From Streptomyces pseudovenezuelae (GTDB lineage: Bacteria > Actinomycetota > Actinomycetes > Streptomycetales > Streptomycetaceae), in contig NZ_KQ948148.1 of the NCBI RefSeq assembly GCF_001513955.1, positions 611,905 to 675,904 of the forward strand: DNA of 64,000 bases. Reading direction: 5' to 3'. How positions within the stretch are numbered: position 1 is the first letter of the stretch; each line of letters begins with the position of its first letter. Of this stretch, positions 33,167-41,931 are shown one piece after another. A program made the translations under genes and the position numbers. The notes beneath the pieces were generated by a model. That model did not search any database and was not told the origin of the DNA. It saw only the letters and a program-made list of their open reading frames with translations.

Positions 33167-35149
33167 TCAGCCGTTCTTGATGCGGTTCGTCAGCTCGGTG
33201 ACCTGGTTGTAGATGGAGCGTCGCTCGGCCATCAGATTGCGGATCTTGCGGTCCGCGTGCATCACGGTCGTGTGGTCGCGGCCGCCGAACAGGGCGCCGA
33301 TCTTCGGCAGCGAGAGGTCCGTCAGCTCGCGGCACAGGTACATGGCGATCTGGCGGGCCGTGACGAGGGCGCGGCCGCGCGAGGTGCCGCACAGGTCCTC
33401 GACGGTCAGGCCGAAGTAGTCCGCTGTGGCGCTCATGATGGCCGTCGAGGTGATCTCGGGTGCCGAGTCCTCGCCGCCGGGGATCAGGTCCTTCAGCACG
33501 ATCTCCGTCAGGCCCAGGTCCACCGGCTGCCGGTTGAGCGACGCGAACGCCGTCACCCGGATCAGCGCGCCCTCCAGCTCGCGGATGTTGCGCGAGATCC
33601 GGGAGGCGATGAACTCCAGCACCTCCGGCGGGGCGTTGAGCTGCTCCTGCACCGCCTTCTTGCGCAGGATCGCGATCCGCGTCTCCAGCTCGGGCGGCTG
33701 GACATCGGTGATCAGACCCCACTCGAAACGGTTCCGCAGCCGGTCCTCCAGCGTGACCAGCTGCTTGGGCGGCCGGTCGCTGGACAGCACGATCTGTTTG
33801 TTGGCGTTGTGGAGCGTGTTGAAGGTGTGGAAGAACTCCTCCTGCGTCGACTCCTTGTCCGCGAGGAACTGGATGTCGTCGACGAGCAGGATGTCCATCT
33901 CGCGGTAGCGCTTGCGGAAGCTGTCGCCCTTGCCGTCGCGGATGGAGTTGATGAACTCGTTGGTGAACTCCTCCGAGCTCACGTACCGCACGCGCGTGCC
34001 GGGATACAGGCTGCGCGCGTAGTGCCCGATCGCGTGCAGCAGGTGGGTCTTGCCGAGCCCCGACTCCCCGTAGATGAAAAGGGGGTTGTAGGCCTTGGCC
34101 GGAGCCTCGGCGACCGCCACCGCGGCCGCGTGGGCGAAGCGGTTGGAGGCGCCGATGACGAACGTGTCGAAGAGGTACTTCGGGTTCAGCCGCGCGGTGG
34201 GCTCACCCGGTCCGGTCGCCGGCGCGGGCTGCGCGGCCAGCGGGCCGGGGGCGCCGGTGGTGGGCAGGTTGGAGCCGACAGGTCCGCCGCGGTGCACCCT
34301 GCCCGAGCCGGACGGCGGTTCGGGCAGGTCCCGGCGGTTGTCGCGCTGGTCGTAGTCGGGCCGGGGCTTGTCGTAGTCGGGACGCGGCTTGTCGTAGTCC
34401 GGCCGCTGGTCGTAGTCGGAGCGCGGGCCGTCGTAGGGCGAGCGGTCCATCGGCTGCGGGCGGTAGTCCTGCGAAGGGGCGCCGTACGACTCCTGCGGGT
34501 ACTGCTCCGGCGCGTACGGCTCCTGCGGGTACTGCTCCTGCGACGGCGACGCGTACGGGTCGCGCTCCGGGAAGCCGAGCCGCTGCTGCTGCCAGCTGTA
34601 CTCGTCCTGGGGCGGCCGCGGCCAAGCGCCGGGCTCGGGGCGCTGGTACTCCGAGGGGTAGGCCGGGCGGGCGGTCGGCAGCTGGTCCGGGCGGGGCGCC
34701 CGGTCGCCCTGGTGCCCGGGGCGCTGTTCGCCGCGTCCCTGGTGGGAGTCGTCGGCGCGGTGACGGCCGTAGCCCTCGTACTGGTTGTCGTACTGGCCGG
34801 AAGGGAGCTCGGGCTCTTCGTAGCGCGACTGGGGCCGGGGGGCCGGCGGCGCGGGCGCTGCCGAGGGCTCGCCCGCGGAGTCGTCCACGGTGATCGCGAT
34901 GCGGATCGGGCGTCCGCACTCCCGGCTCAGCGTCTCGCTGACGGCTGGGGCCAGCCGGCCCTCCAGTACGCCTTTCGCAAATTCGTTCGGTACGGCGAGC
35001 AGGGCGGTGTCGGCGACCAGCGCGAGGGGCTGGCAGCGTCGGATCCAGTGCTCGTCCTTCGCCTCCACACCCTGGACCCGGCCCTCACCGAGAAGCTGCT
35101 CGAGTACGCGTGGCCACACTGCGGCAAGATCGGCAGGTACGTCAGCCAC
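33167..35149 (-). CDS. dnaA: Chromosomal replication initiator DnaA
   Basis: 660-residue initiator. Domain I is residues 1-90; domain II (about 95-310) is the long Pro/Tyr/Gln/Asp linker typical of Streptomyces, here with three near copies of RPDYDKP. The AAA+ domain has Walker A GESGLGKT (about 360), Walker B ILLVDDIQF and the arginine finger region RLRNRFEWGL. Domain IV ends with the DNA-binding signature GGRDHTTVMHADRKI. GTG start at 35149. It binds the boxes in oriC and probably its own promoter, where two boxes lie at 35294 and 35306. Confidence 0.98.
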   Translation of the reverse strand: MADVPADLAAVWPRVLEQLLGEGRVQGVEAKDEHWIRRCQPLALVADTALLAVPNEFAKGVLEGRLAPAVSETLSRECGRPIRIAITVDDSAGEPSAAPAPPAPRPQSRYEEPELPSGQYDNQYEGYGRHRADDSHQGRGEQRPGHQGDRAPRPDQLPTARPAYPSEYQRPEPGAWPRPPQDEYSWQQQRLGFPERDPYASPSQEQYPQEPYAPEQYPQESYGAPSQDYRPQPMDRSPYDGPRSDYDQRPDYDKPRPDYDKPRPDYDQRDNRRDLPEPPSGSGRVHRGGPVGSNLPTTGAPGPLAAQPAPATGPGEPTARLNPKYLFDTFVIGASNRFAHAAAVAVAEAPAKAYNPLFIYGESGLGKTHLLHAIGHYARSLYPGTRVRYVSSEEFTNEFINSIRDGKGDSFRKRYREMDILLVDDIQFLADKESTQEEFFHTFNTLHNANKQIVLSSDRPPKQLVTLEDRLRNRFEWGLITDVQPPELETRIAILRKKAVQEQLNAPPEVLEFIASRISRNIRELEGALIRVTAFASLNRQPVDLGLTEIVLKDLIPGGEDSAPEITSTAIMSATADYFGLTVEDLCGTSRGRALVTARQIAMYLCRELTDLSLPKIGALFGGRDHTTVMHADRKIRNLMAERRSIYNQVTELTNRIKNG

Positions 35150-35532
35150 AGGGCACGCTCTCTCACGGGTCCCACGAACGTGTGGTTGTGGGACGAGTTG
35201 GGATTCAGATGGGGTGGAGCCGAAACAGAGGGGTCAGGGGAACGACTCGGAGTTCAGCCACGGTAGTCAGGGCGACGGGTGCGGTTCAAGTTGTTGTCCC
35301 CAGCCTGTGGATAGTGTCTCCCGGTGACCACTGGTTTGACCGGATGGCGTAGCCGCGCGTACCGTAACCAGGTCGAGTTGTCGATGGCTGCTGCCGCCTG
35401 CCTCCGATGGGCACAGATCGCGTCAGGTGATCGGTAAGCGGTGCACACGGGCGTAACTGCGAGCTACTCGTGGGCGCACGGTGACAGCCAGGACGGCACC
35501 CGCCACCACCGATTGATTTCTGGAGCCCCCGA
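35150..35532. promoter_or_regulatory. Divergent dnaA/rpmH control region
   Basis: 383 bp between the divergent dnaA and rpmH. It has two facing DnaA boxes, TTGTCCCCA (35294-35302) and TGTGGATAG (35306-35314), three bases apart, consistent with autoregulation of dnaA as known in Streptomyces. On the + strand TTGACC (35336-35341) and TACCGT (35360-35365) with 18-bp spacing could be the rpmH promoter. Confidence 0.65.
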
Positions 35533-35670
35533 GTGAGCAAGCGCACCTTCCAGCCGAACAACCGTCGTCGCGCCAAGACCCACGGCTTCCGTCTTCGGAT
35601 GCGTACCCGTGCCGGCCGCGCGATTCTGGCGAACCGCCGCAGCAAGGGTCGCGCCAGCCTGTCCGCCTGA
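35533..35670 (+). CDS. rpmH: Ribosomal protein bL34
   Basis: 45-residue very basic ribosomal protein: SKRTFQPNNRRRAKTHGFR followed by LRMRTRAGRAILANRR, the standard bL34 sequence. It is part of the 50S subunit. GTG start at 35533. It was too short for automatic frame listing but is unmistakable. It opens the rpmH-rnpA-yidD-yidC-jag-rsmG-parA-parB series, which runs away from dnaA. Confidence 0.98.
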   Translation: MSKRTFQPNNRRRAKTHGFRLRMRTRAGRAILANRRSKGRASLSA

Positions 35671-35691
35671 TCCCGGTCAGGTCATGCCGTC

Positions 35692-36063
35692 GTGCTGCCC
35701 ACCGAGAACCGGCTGAGGCGGCGCGAGGACTTCGCGACCGCAGTACGACGAGGGCGCCGGGCCGGTCGCCCGTCCCTCGTCGTCCATTTTCGTAGCGGTG
35801 CCACGGACCCGCACGCGCCTGGGGAGAGCGCTCCCCCGACGCGTGCGGGTTTCGTCGTGAGCAAGGCCGTGGGCGGTGCCGTGGTGCGCAACAAGGTGAA
35901 GCGCAGGCTTCGCCATCTGATGCGCGACCGGGTCGTCCTGTTTCCCCCCGGTAGCCTGGTAGTCGTACGAGCGTTGCCCGAGGCGGGCGACGCCGATCAC
36001 GAACAGCTGGCCCGAGACCTGGATGCCGCCGTTCAGCGGCTCCTGGGAGGGGGCGCACGATGA
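35692..36063 (+). CDS. rnpA: Ribonuclease P protein component
   Basis: 123-residue basic protein subunit of RNase P, which matures tRNA 5' ends. It begins LPTENRLRRREDFATAVRRG and has the RNR signature as VVRNKVKRRLRHLMR (about 64-80). GTG start at 35692, 21 bp after rpmH. Its stop overlaps the yidD start as ATGA (36060-36063). The family length of 110-130 residues fits. Confidence 0.96.
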   Translation: MLPTENRLRRREDFATAVRRGRRAGRPSLVVHFRSGATDPHAPGESAPPTRAGFVVSKAVGGAVVRNKVKRRLRHLMRDRVVLFPPGSLVVVRALPEAGDADHEQLARDLDAAVQRLLGGGAR

Positions 36064-36410
36064 AGTACCCGCTGCTGGCGCTGATCAAGCTGTACCAGTG
36101 GACCATCAGCCCGCTGCTGGGGCCGGTGTGCAAGTACTACCCGTCGTGCTCCCACTACGGCTACCAGGCCATCGACCGGCACGGTGCGATCAAGGGAACG
36201 GCACTCACCGCCTGGCGCATCCTGCGGTGCAATCCGTGGTCGCTGGGCGGTGTGGACCATGTCCCGCCGCGCAAGCGTCCGCGGTGGCACGAAATGCTGC
36301 GTAACGCCTGGCGTGCACGTAGGGGCGGGCCCTCCGCCGCCTCGGCCACCGAGGGGCAGAATCCTTCGAGCCCGGCCGCAGAGACTCCGTCCCATGCCCA
36401 AGGAGCATGA
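36060..36410 (+). CDS. yidD: Membrane protein insertion efficiency factor YidD
   Basis: 116-residue protein with the YidD signature: YQWTISPLLGPVCKYYPSCSHYGYQAI, three Cys and GAIKGTALTAWRILRCNPW. An amphipathic N-terminal helix attaches it to the membrane, where it helps YidC-dependent insertion. It has a Pro/Ser tail beyond the usual 80 residues. ATG overlaps the rnpA stop; the ribosome site of yidC lies in its last codons. Confidence 0.95.
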   Translation: MKYPLLALIKLYQWTISPLLGPVCKYYPSCSHYGYQAIDRHGAIKGTALTAWRILRCNPWSLGGVDHVPPRKRPRWHEMLRNAWRARRGGPSAASATEGQNPSSPAAETPSHAQGA

Positions 36411-36413
36411 TTA

Positions 36414-37700
36414 GTGGACACGATTGCCAGTCTTTTCAGCTTCATCACGACACCCGTCTCCTGGGTCATCGTCCAGTTCCACACGGTGTACGGCAAGATC
36501 TTCGGCCCTGACACCGGCTGGGCCTGGGGCCTGTCGATCGTGTCCCTCGTGATCCTGATCCGTATCTGCCTGATCCCGCTCTTCGTGAAGCAGATCAAGT
36601 CGACGCGCGCCATGCAGACGCTCCAGCCCGAGATGAAGAAGATCCAGGAGCGCTACAAGAACGACAAGCAGCGTCAGTCCGAAGAGATGATGAAGCTGTA
36701 CAAGGAGACGGGCACCAACCCGCTCTCCTCGTGCCTTCCCATCCTGGCGCAGTCCCCGTTCTTCTTCGCCCTGTACCACGTGCTCAACGGCATCGCGACG
36801 GGCGACACCATCGGTGTCATCAACGAGTCGCTGCTCGCCAGCGCCCGTAAGGCGCACATCTTCGGTGCCCCGCTCGCCGCCAAGTTCAAGGATGGTTCCG
36901 CCACCGTCCAGGCTCTGGGCGCCACGGTCACCGATGTGCGGGTCGTCACCGCGATCATGATCATCATGATGTCGGCGTCGCAGTTCTACACACAGCGCCA
37001 GCTGATGACGAAGAACGTCGACACCACCGTGAAGACGCCGTTCATGCAGCAGCAGAAGATGCTGATGTACGTCTTCCCGGTCATGTTCGCCGTCTTCGGC
37101 ATCAACTTCCCGGTCGGTGTCCTCGTCTACTGGCTGACCACCAACGTGTGGACCATGGGCCAGCAGATGTACGTCATCCACAACAACCCGACCCCGGGTT
37201 CCAAGGCCCAGGCCGCCTACCTGGAGCGACTCACCAAGCACGTCACGAACCACGGCAAGGCCCGCAAGCGCAGCGAGCGCACCATCATCAAGGCGATCGT
37301 CGCCAAGGGCCGGGACCGCAACGAGTTCGAGCGCAAGTTCATCAACGGTCTGAACAAGGCGGGCCTCGCGGCCCAGGCCGACGGCTCGGTCGTCCAGAGC
37401 GAGTCCCAGACCGACGTCCTGACCGAGGACGGTTCGACGGCGAGCGCGGCGGCTCCCAAGCGTCAGCAGCCCAAGCGGCAGAGCAAGTCCCAGCGTCAGG
37501 CGGGTACGGCTGCCGCCGGCGCGAAGGCGGCCGGTGACGCCCCGTCGTCGGAGCCGACCTCGCTGACCAAGTCCGACGAGCCCGAGGACGCCAAGCCCGC
37601 CGCTCCCGCCAAGAAGCAGTCCGGCGGCGGTACCCGCAGCAAGGCCCAGTCCGGACAGCGCAAGGGCCCGCAGCGGCCCAAGTCCCCGTCCAAGAAGTAA
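36414..37700 (+). CDS. yidC: Membrane protein insertase YidC
   Basis: 428-residue insertase of the YidC/Oxa1/Alb3 family. The five-helix core is visible: a first helix near residue 20, the hydrophilic-groove region FVKQIKSTRAMQTLQPEMKKIQERYKNDK, then SSCLPILAQSPFFFALYHVL and FPVMFAVFGINFPVGVLVYW. The C-terminal 130 residues are charged and Ala/Lys/Gln/Ser-rich, typical of ribosome-binding tails in actinobacteria. GTG start at 36414, only 3 bp after the yidD stop, using AAGGAG in the yidD tail. Confidence 0.96.
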   Translation: MDTIASLFSFITTPVSWVIVQFHTVYGKIFGPDTGWAWGLSIVSLVILIRICLIPLFVKQIKSTRAMQTLQPEMKKIQERYKNDKQRQSEEMMKLYKETGTNPLSSCLPILAQSPFFFALYHVLNGIATGDTIGVINESLLASARKAHIFGAPLAAKFKDGSATVQALGATVTDVRVVTAIMIIMMSASQFYTQRQLMTKNVDTTVKTPFMQQQKMLMYVFPVMFAVFGINFPVGVLVYWLTTNVWTMGQQMYVIHNNPTPGSKAQAAYLERLTKHVTNHGKARKRSERTIIKAIVAKGRDRNEFERKFINGLNKAGLAAQADGSVVQSESQTDVLTEDGSTASAAAPKRQQPKRQSKSQRQAGTAAAGAKAAGDAPSSEPTSLTKSDEPEDAKPAAPAKKQSGGGTRSKAQSGQRKGPQRPKSPSKK

Positions 37701-37715
37701 GAAGGAGTCCATCCC

Positions 37716-38228
37716 GTGACGGAAGGCACCACCTCCGCCGCTGCCGAGGGTGCAGACACCCTGACCCGCCTGGAGCAGGAAGGCGAGATCGCGGCGGACT
37801 ACCTCGAGGGTCTGCTCGACATCGCCGATCTCGACGGCGACATCGACATGGACGTCGAGGCCGACCGCGCCGCTGTCTCGATCATCAGCGACGCCGGCGG
37901 CCGTGACCTGCAGAAGCTGGTCGGTCGGGACGGCGAGGTGCTGGAAGCCCTGCAGGAGCTCACCCGCCTGGCCGTGCACCGGGAGACCGGGGACCGCAGC
38001 CGCCTGATGCTGGACATCGGCGGTTACCGGGCCAAGAAGCGTGCCGAGCTCTCCGAGCTGGGCGCCAAGGCCGCCGCCGAGGTGAAGAGCACGGGCGAGT
38101 CCGTGAAGCTCACTCCGATGACGCCGTTCGAGCGCAAGGTCGTGCACGACGCGATCAAGGCCGCCGGGCTGCGCAGTGAGTCCGAGGGCGAGGAGCCACA
38201 GCGCTTCGTCGTCGTGCTTCCCGCCTGA
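37716..38228 (+). CDS. jag: Jag/KhpB-type KH-R3H RNA-binding protein
   Basis: 170-residue cytoplasmic protein with a KH-like domain (GRDLQKLVGRDGEVLEALQELTRLAVHR, about 50-85) and an R3H domain (MTPFERKVVHDAIKAAGL, with R and H spaced as in the R3H motif). Acidic N-terminus. Jag/KhpB binds RNA and in firmicutes affects cell elongation. GTG start at 37716, 15 bp after yidC, with AAGAAGGAG. A terminator follows at 38247. Confidence 0.94.
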   Translation: MTEGTTSAAAEGADTLTRLEQEGEIAADYLEGLLDIADLDGDIDMDVEADRAAVSIISDAGGRDLQKLVGRDGEVLEALQELTRLAVHRETGDRSRLMLDIGGYRAKKRAELSELGAKAAAEVKSTGESVKLTPMTPFERKVVHDAIKAAGLRSESEGEEPQRFVVVLPA

Positions 38229-38246
38229 TCGGTCCGTACGTTCCTC

Positions 38247-38275
38247 CGGCCCCGTCTGTAGAGCAGGCGGGGCCG
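38247..38275 (+). terminator. Terminator after jag
   Basis: 12-bp stem with one G-U pair (38247-38258 with 38264-38275), 5-nt loop, followed by AACTTTG. It separates the yidC-jag transcript from rsmG. Confidence 0.8.
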
Positions 38276-38347
38276 AACTTTGTCAGCCTGATAGTTCTGA
38301 TGATCGGCGCCCGGTGCGCTGTATGCGGTACGGAAGGACGGTTCCCC

Positions 38348-39064
38348 GTGACGGAGGCAGCGGAGCTTCCCCCCGCGCCCGAGCAGGCGCGTGAGGTGTT
38401 CGGCGATCGCTACGAGGACGCGGTGCGGTACGCCGAGCTGCTCGCCGAGGCCGGTGTGCAGCGCGGTCTCATCGGTCCCCGTGAAGTGCCCCGGCTGTGG
38501 GAGCGGCACCTGCTCAACTGCGCGGTGCTCTCGGAGGTCGTTCCCGAGGGCGTGACGGTGTGCGATGTCGGCTCCGGTGCCGGTCTGCCCGGCATCCCTC
38601 TGGCCCTCGTCCGCGAGGACCTGAAGATCACGCTGCTGGAGCCGCTGCTGAGGCGGACGACCTTCCTGACGGAGGTCGTGGAGCTGCTGGGGCTGGACCA
38701 TGTGACGGTCGTCCGCGGCCGTGCCGAGGAGGTCATGGGCAAGCTGACTCCCGTCCATGTGGTGACGGCGCGGGCGGTGGCCCCGCTGGACCGGCTGGCG
38801 ACGTGGGGTGTCCCGCTGCTGCGCCCCTACGGGGAGATGCTGGCGCTCAAGGGCGACACCGCGGAGGAGGAGCTCAAGGCGGCAGGTACGGCCCTGAGTA
38901 AGCTCGGTGCCGTGGGGACCTCCATCCTGCATGTGGGTGAGGGTGTGGTCGATCCGTTGTCCACCGTGGTGAGGGTCGAGGTCGGGGAGAGCCCCGGCGG
39001 TGTGCGTTTCGCGGCCAAGCGTGCCAAGGCGGCCCGCACCGGCCGTACGCGCCGGCGTCGCTGA
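38348..39064 (+). CDS. rsmG: 16S rRNA (guanine527-N7)-methyltransferase RsmG
   Basis: 238-residue SAM-dependent methyltransferase that methylates G527 of 16S rRNA; loss gives low-level streptomycin resistance. SAM motif CDVGSGAGLPGIPLAL (about 72-87); RAVAPLDRLATWGVPLLRPYG is the second family motif. The start chosen is GTG 38348 with GGAAGG eight bases upstream; an in-frame upstream start at 38300 would add 16 residues lacking similarity. It precedes parAB, as is general. Confidence 0.94.
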   Translation: MTEAAELPPAPEQAREVFGDRYEDAVRYAELLAEAGVQRGLIGPREVPRLWERHLLNCAVLSEVVPEGVTVCDVGSGAGLPGIPLALVREDLKITLLEPLLRRTTFLTEVVELLGLDHVTVVRGRAEEVMGKLTPVHVVTARAVAPLDRLATWGVPLLRPYGEMLALKGDTAEEELKAAGTALSKLGAVGTSILHVGEGVVDPLSTVVRVEVGESPGGVRFAAKRAKAARTGRTRRRR

Positions 39065-39157
39065 TCCGTCCTGACGACGAGACGTACTCCACACAAGCTG
39101 TCAAACCTATGCATGCCGGAGTGTCGCGGCAGAACGGGCACGGCTGCCCTGCATCGT

Positions 39158-39171
39158 GTTTCACGTGAAAC
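39158..39171. other. parS: parS site
   Basis: Perfect GTTTCACGTGAAAC, in the leader of parA, 172 bp before its chosen start. Confidence 0.95.
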
Positions 39172-39329
39172 GTCGCTCACTGCTGCACGGCATCATCAGC
39201 CGGGGCCGCGCCGCGGCCGAACCCCGCGACCGGAAGCCTCTCGGGTCACTCGGAGAGGTAACGGAGTTGTCCACAGAGGTGGATTTCTCCACAGAACAAC
39301 AGGCCTCACTGGTTCACGACCCCGAAGAC

Positions 39330-40403
39330 ATGGGAGGCTCTGTTCATTGCGAGCCTGAAGTCGAGGAGAGTGAATCCTTGCGGTCCGACGCCAACATCGC
39401 GGGACCGATGACCGATCCGGTCCCCGGTCCCCGAACCGAGTCGATGGGGGACGATGTTTCACGTGAAACACCGCCCCCGATGGACGACACTCCGATCGGT
39501 CGTGCTGCCCAACTGGCGGTAGAGGCTCTTGGTCGCGCCGGCGAGGGCCTGCCACGGCCCGAGCAGACCCGGATCATGGTCGTTGCCAACCAGAAGGGTG
39601 GGGTGGGCAAGACGACGACGACCGTCAATCTTGCTGCCTCGCTGGCTCTGCACGGCGGCCGCGTCCTGGTGGTCGACCTCGACCCCCAGGGCAACGCGTC
39701 CACCGCGCTGGGTATCGACCACCACGCGGAAGTGCCGTCCATCTATGACGTCCTGGTCGACAGCAGGCCGCTGTCCGAGGTCGTCCAGCCGGTCCCAGAT
39801 GTCGAAGGCCTCTTCTGCGCCCCCGCCACCATCGATCTCGCCGGTGCGGAGATCGAGCTGGTGTCACTGGTGGCACGTGAGAGCCGACTGCAGCGCGCCA
39901 TCCAGGCGTACGAGCAGCCCCTGGACTACATCCTCATCGACTGTCCGCCCTCGCTCGGCCTGCTGACGGTCAACGCACTCGTGGCCGGTGCGGAGGTCCT
40001 CATCCCGATCCAGTGCGAGTACTACGCGCTGGAGGGCCTGGGGCAGCTGCTGCGCAACGTCGATCTGGTGCGGGGCCACCTCAACCCCACCTTGCACGTA
40101 TCGACCATCCTGCTCACCATGTACGACGGCCGGACGCGCCTCGCGTCCCAGGTCGCGGACGAGGTGCGCACCCACTTCGGCGACGAGGTGCTGAGGACGA
40201 GCATTCCGCGCTCGGTCCGCATCTCCGAGGCGCCGAGTTACGGACAGACGGTGCTGACCTACGATCCAGGATCGAGTGGCGCCCTGTCCTACCTTGAGGC
40301 GGCGCGAGAGATCGCGCTGAAAGGTGTCGGAGTCAGCTACGACCCGACGCAGGCGCACATCGGCGCACAGAGCAACCCGAGCATGGTGGAGGGGATCCAG
40401 TGA
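39330..40403 (+). CDS. parA: Chromosome partitioning ATPase ParA
   Basis: 357-residue ParA. A disordered N-terminal 75 residues precede the deviant Walker A KGGVGKTTT, then DLDPQGNAST and the Walker B region DYILIDCPPSLG. ParA forms a filament in aerial hyphae that guides ParB-origin complexes. The frame is open back to 39156, but that start lies in a parS site (MFHVK is a parS translation), so I take ATG 39330; its ribosome site is weak and a later TTG or ATG is possible. A parS lies inside the coding region at 39456. The stop overlaps parB as GTGA. Confidence 0.95.
   Translation: MGGSVHCEPEVEESESLRSDANIAGPMTDPVPGPRTESMGDDVSRETPPPMDDTPIGRAAQLAVEALGRAGEGLPRPEQTRIMVVANQKGGVGKTTTTVNLAASLALHGGRVLVVDLDPQGNASTALGIDHHAEVPSIYDVLVDSRPLSEVVQPVPDVEGLFCAPATIDLAGAEIELVSLVARESRLQRAIQAYEQPLDYILIDCPPSLGLLTVNALVAGAEVLIPIQCEYYALEGLGQLLRNVDLVRGHLNPTLHVSTILLTMYDGRTRLASQVADEVRTHFGDEVLRTSIPRSVRISEAPSYGQTVLTYDPGSSGALSYLEAAREIALKGVGVSYDPTQAHIGAQSNPSMVEGIQ
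39456..39469. other. parS: parS site inside parA
   Basis: Perfect GTTTCACGTGAAAC within the disordered N-terminal coding region of parA, where it is read as VSRET. Confidence 0.95.
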
Positions 40404-41500
40404 GCGAGCGACGGAGGGGTTTGGGTCGTGGTCTCGGCGCACTGATCCCCGCTGCCCCGACGGAGAAGACGCCGACCCCGGCGGCGATGGGGGGCGCTGG
40501 TTCCGCGTCTCCGGCGTCCGTTCCGGTGCTGACGACCGACCGTGGAGTGGCCGCGGCGAAGGTGGCCACGCTGCCGCCTGTTTCACATGAAACCGAGACG
40601 CCCTCGGTCAACAGTTACGCGGAGACCCCCGCGCCTCCCATGGGCGCCCACTTCGCGGAACTCCCCCTCGACTCGATCACGCCCAACCCGCGCCAGCCGC
40701 GTGAGGTGTTCGACGAGGACGCGCTGCAGGAACTGGTCACCTCCATCCAGGAGGTCGGCCTCCTCCAGCCGGTCGTCGTACGGCAGGTCGGTCCTGCCCG
40801 TTACGAACTCATCATGGGTGAGCGGCGCTGGCGGGCCAGCCGTGAAGCCGGCCTGGACGCGATCCCCGCGATCGTGCGAGCCACGGATGACGACAAGCTC
40901 CTCCTGGACGCCCTCCTGGAGAACCTCCACCGTGCTCAGCTGAACCCGCTGGAAGAGGCAGCCGCCTACGACCAGTTGCTGAAGGACTTCAACTGCACGC
41001 ACGACCAGCTGGCGGACCGCATCGGCCGGTCCCGTCCGCAGGTCTCCAACACCTTGCGTCTGCTGAAGCTGTCGCCGTCGGTGCAGCGCCGAGTGGCCGC
41101 CGGAGTGCTCTCCGCCGGACATGCCCGTGCTCTCCTCTCCGTCGAGGACTCGGAGGAGCAGGACCGGCTGGCCCATCGGATCGTGGCCGAGGGACTCTCG
41201 GTGCGTGCGGTCGAGGAGATCGTCACCCTCATGGGGTCGCGGCCGCAGACCGCCCAGCGCTCCAAGGGGCCGCGCGCCGGCGCCCGGGTCTCTCCGGCGC
41301 TGAGTGACCTCGCGACGCGTCTCTCGGACCGTTTCGAGACGCGGGTGAAGGTCGATCTGGGACAGAAGAAGGGCAAGATCACCGTCGAGTTCGCCTCGAT
41401 GGAGGACCTTGAGCGCATCCTCAGCTCCCTTGCCCCCGGTGAGGGACCGGTTCTGCAGAAGAGCCTGCTGGACGGCGAGGACGAAGAGGCCGAGGGCTGA
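40400..41500 (+). CDS. parB: Chromosome partitioning protein ParB
   Basis: 366-residue ParB. A disordered N-terminus leads to the CTP-binding domain with the box GERRWRAS and the ENLHRAQLNPLEEA segment. The parS-reading helix-turn-helix is HDQLADRIGRSRPQVSNTLRLL (about 200-222). The C-terminal dimerisation domain has VKVDLGQKKGKITVEFASMEDLERIL. GTG start at 40400 overlaps the parA stop. A near-parS (GTTTCACATGAAAC) lies in its coding region at 40580. A terminator follows at 41534. Confidence 0.97.
   Translation: MSERRRGLGRGLGALIPAAPTEKTPTPAAMGGAGSASPASVPVLTTDRGVAAAKVATLPPVSHETETPSVNSYAETPAPPMGAHFAELPLDSITPNPRQPREVFDEDALQELVTSIQEVGLLQPVVVRQVGPARYELIMGERRWRASREAGLDAIPAIVRATDDDKLLLDALLENLHRAQLNPLEEAAAYDQLLKDFNCTHDQLADRIGRSRPQVSNTLRLLKLSPSVQRRVAAGVLSAGHARALLSVEDSEEQDRLAHRIVAEGLSVRAVEEIVTLMGSRPQTAQRSKGPRAGARVSPALSDLATRLSDRFETRVKVDLGQKKGKITVEFASMEDLERILSSLAPGEGPVLQKSLLDGEDEEAEG
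40580..40593. other. parS-like site inside parB, one mismatch
   Basis: GTTTCACATGAAAC differs from parS by one base in the central CACGTG, which is usually important for ParB. It is read as part of the disordered N-terminus (VSHETE). Confidence 0.5.
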
Positions 41501-41533
41501 GCCAGGGGCGCCAGGTGACAGCGTCGAGGACGG

Positions 41534-41576
41534 AGAGCGGGTCGTGTCCGGTGTATCCCGGAACACGGCCCGCTCT
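41534..41576 (+). terminator. Terminator after parB
   Basis: Long stem (41534-41551 with 41558-41576, 14 or more pairs with one mismatch and a G-U) followed by TTTGCTTTC. Confidence 0.85.
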
Positions 41577-41673
41577 TTGCTTTCAGGCGGTATCGATGGA
41601 ATCGCTGTGTGGATACGATGCGACTGGGTGCAGCACATCCACCCGGCAGTACCTCTGAGGGGAGGCAGGGGCC

Positions 41674-41931
41674 ATGCGAACGATGAGCCGAAGCGGACTG
41701 GTGAGCGCGGGCCTGGGACTGGGGGCGGTCGGCGGATTTGTCGGCAGCCTGCTCAGGGAACGGAGCGCTCTGACGGCCGCCCGCGATGCGGCGGGCGAAG
41801 GAAGCGAGGAACAGCCTTCATGGGGCGTCGGCTCGTACCGCTCACGCTGGACAACCTCCCGGACCTACCCCAGCGGTGCCGCTCGTGCGTCTTCTGGGAG
41901 TTGGACCCCGTCAGCGGAGAAGCCGCGGTAA
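41674..41931 (+). CDS. Possible small membrane-associated protein
   Basis: 85-residue frame with a strong ribosome site (GAGGGGAGG nine bases before ATG). The first 30 residues (MRTMSRSGLVSAGLGLGAVGGFVGSL) look like a membrane helix; the rest is polar and overlaps the GNAT gene by 112 bp in another frame, where its composition turns Ser/Arg-rich like a shadow frame. It may be a real short protein whose 3' part overlaps, or a non-coding leader. I recognise no family. Confidence 0.3.
   Translation: MRTMSRSGLVSAGLGLGAVGGFVGSLLRERSALTAARDAAGEGSEEQPSWGVGSYRSRWTTSRTYPSGAARASSGSWTPSAEKPR

Noticed and set aside
39156..39329. N-terminal extension of ParA starting MFHVK
   Set aside because: The start codon lies in a parS site, and MFHVK is the usual translation of parS; no ribosome site precedes it.
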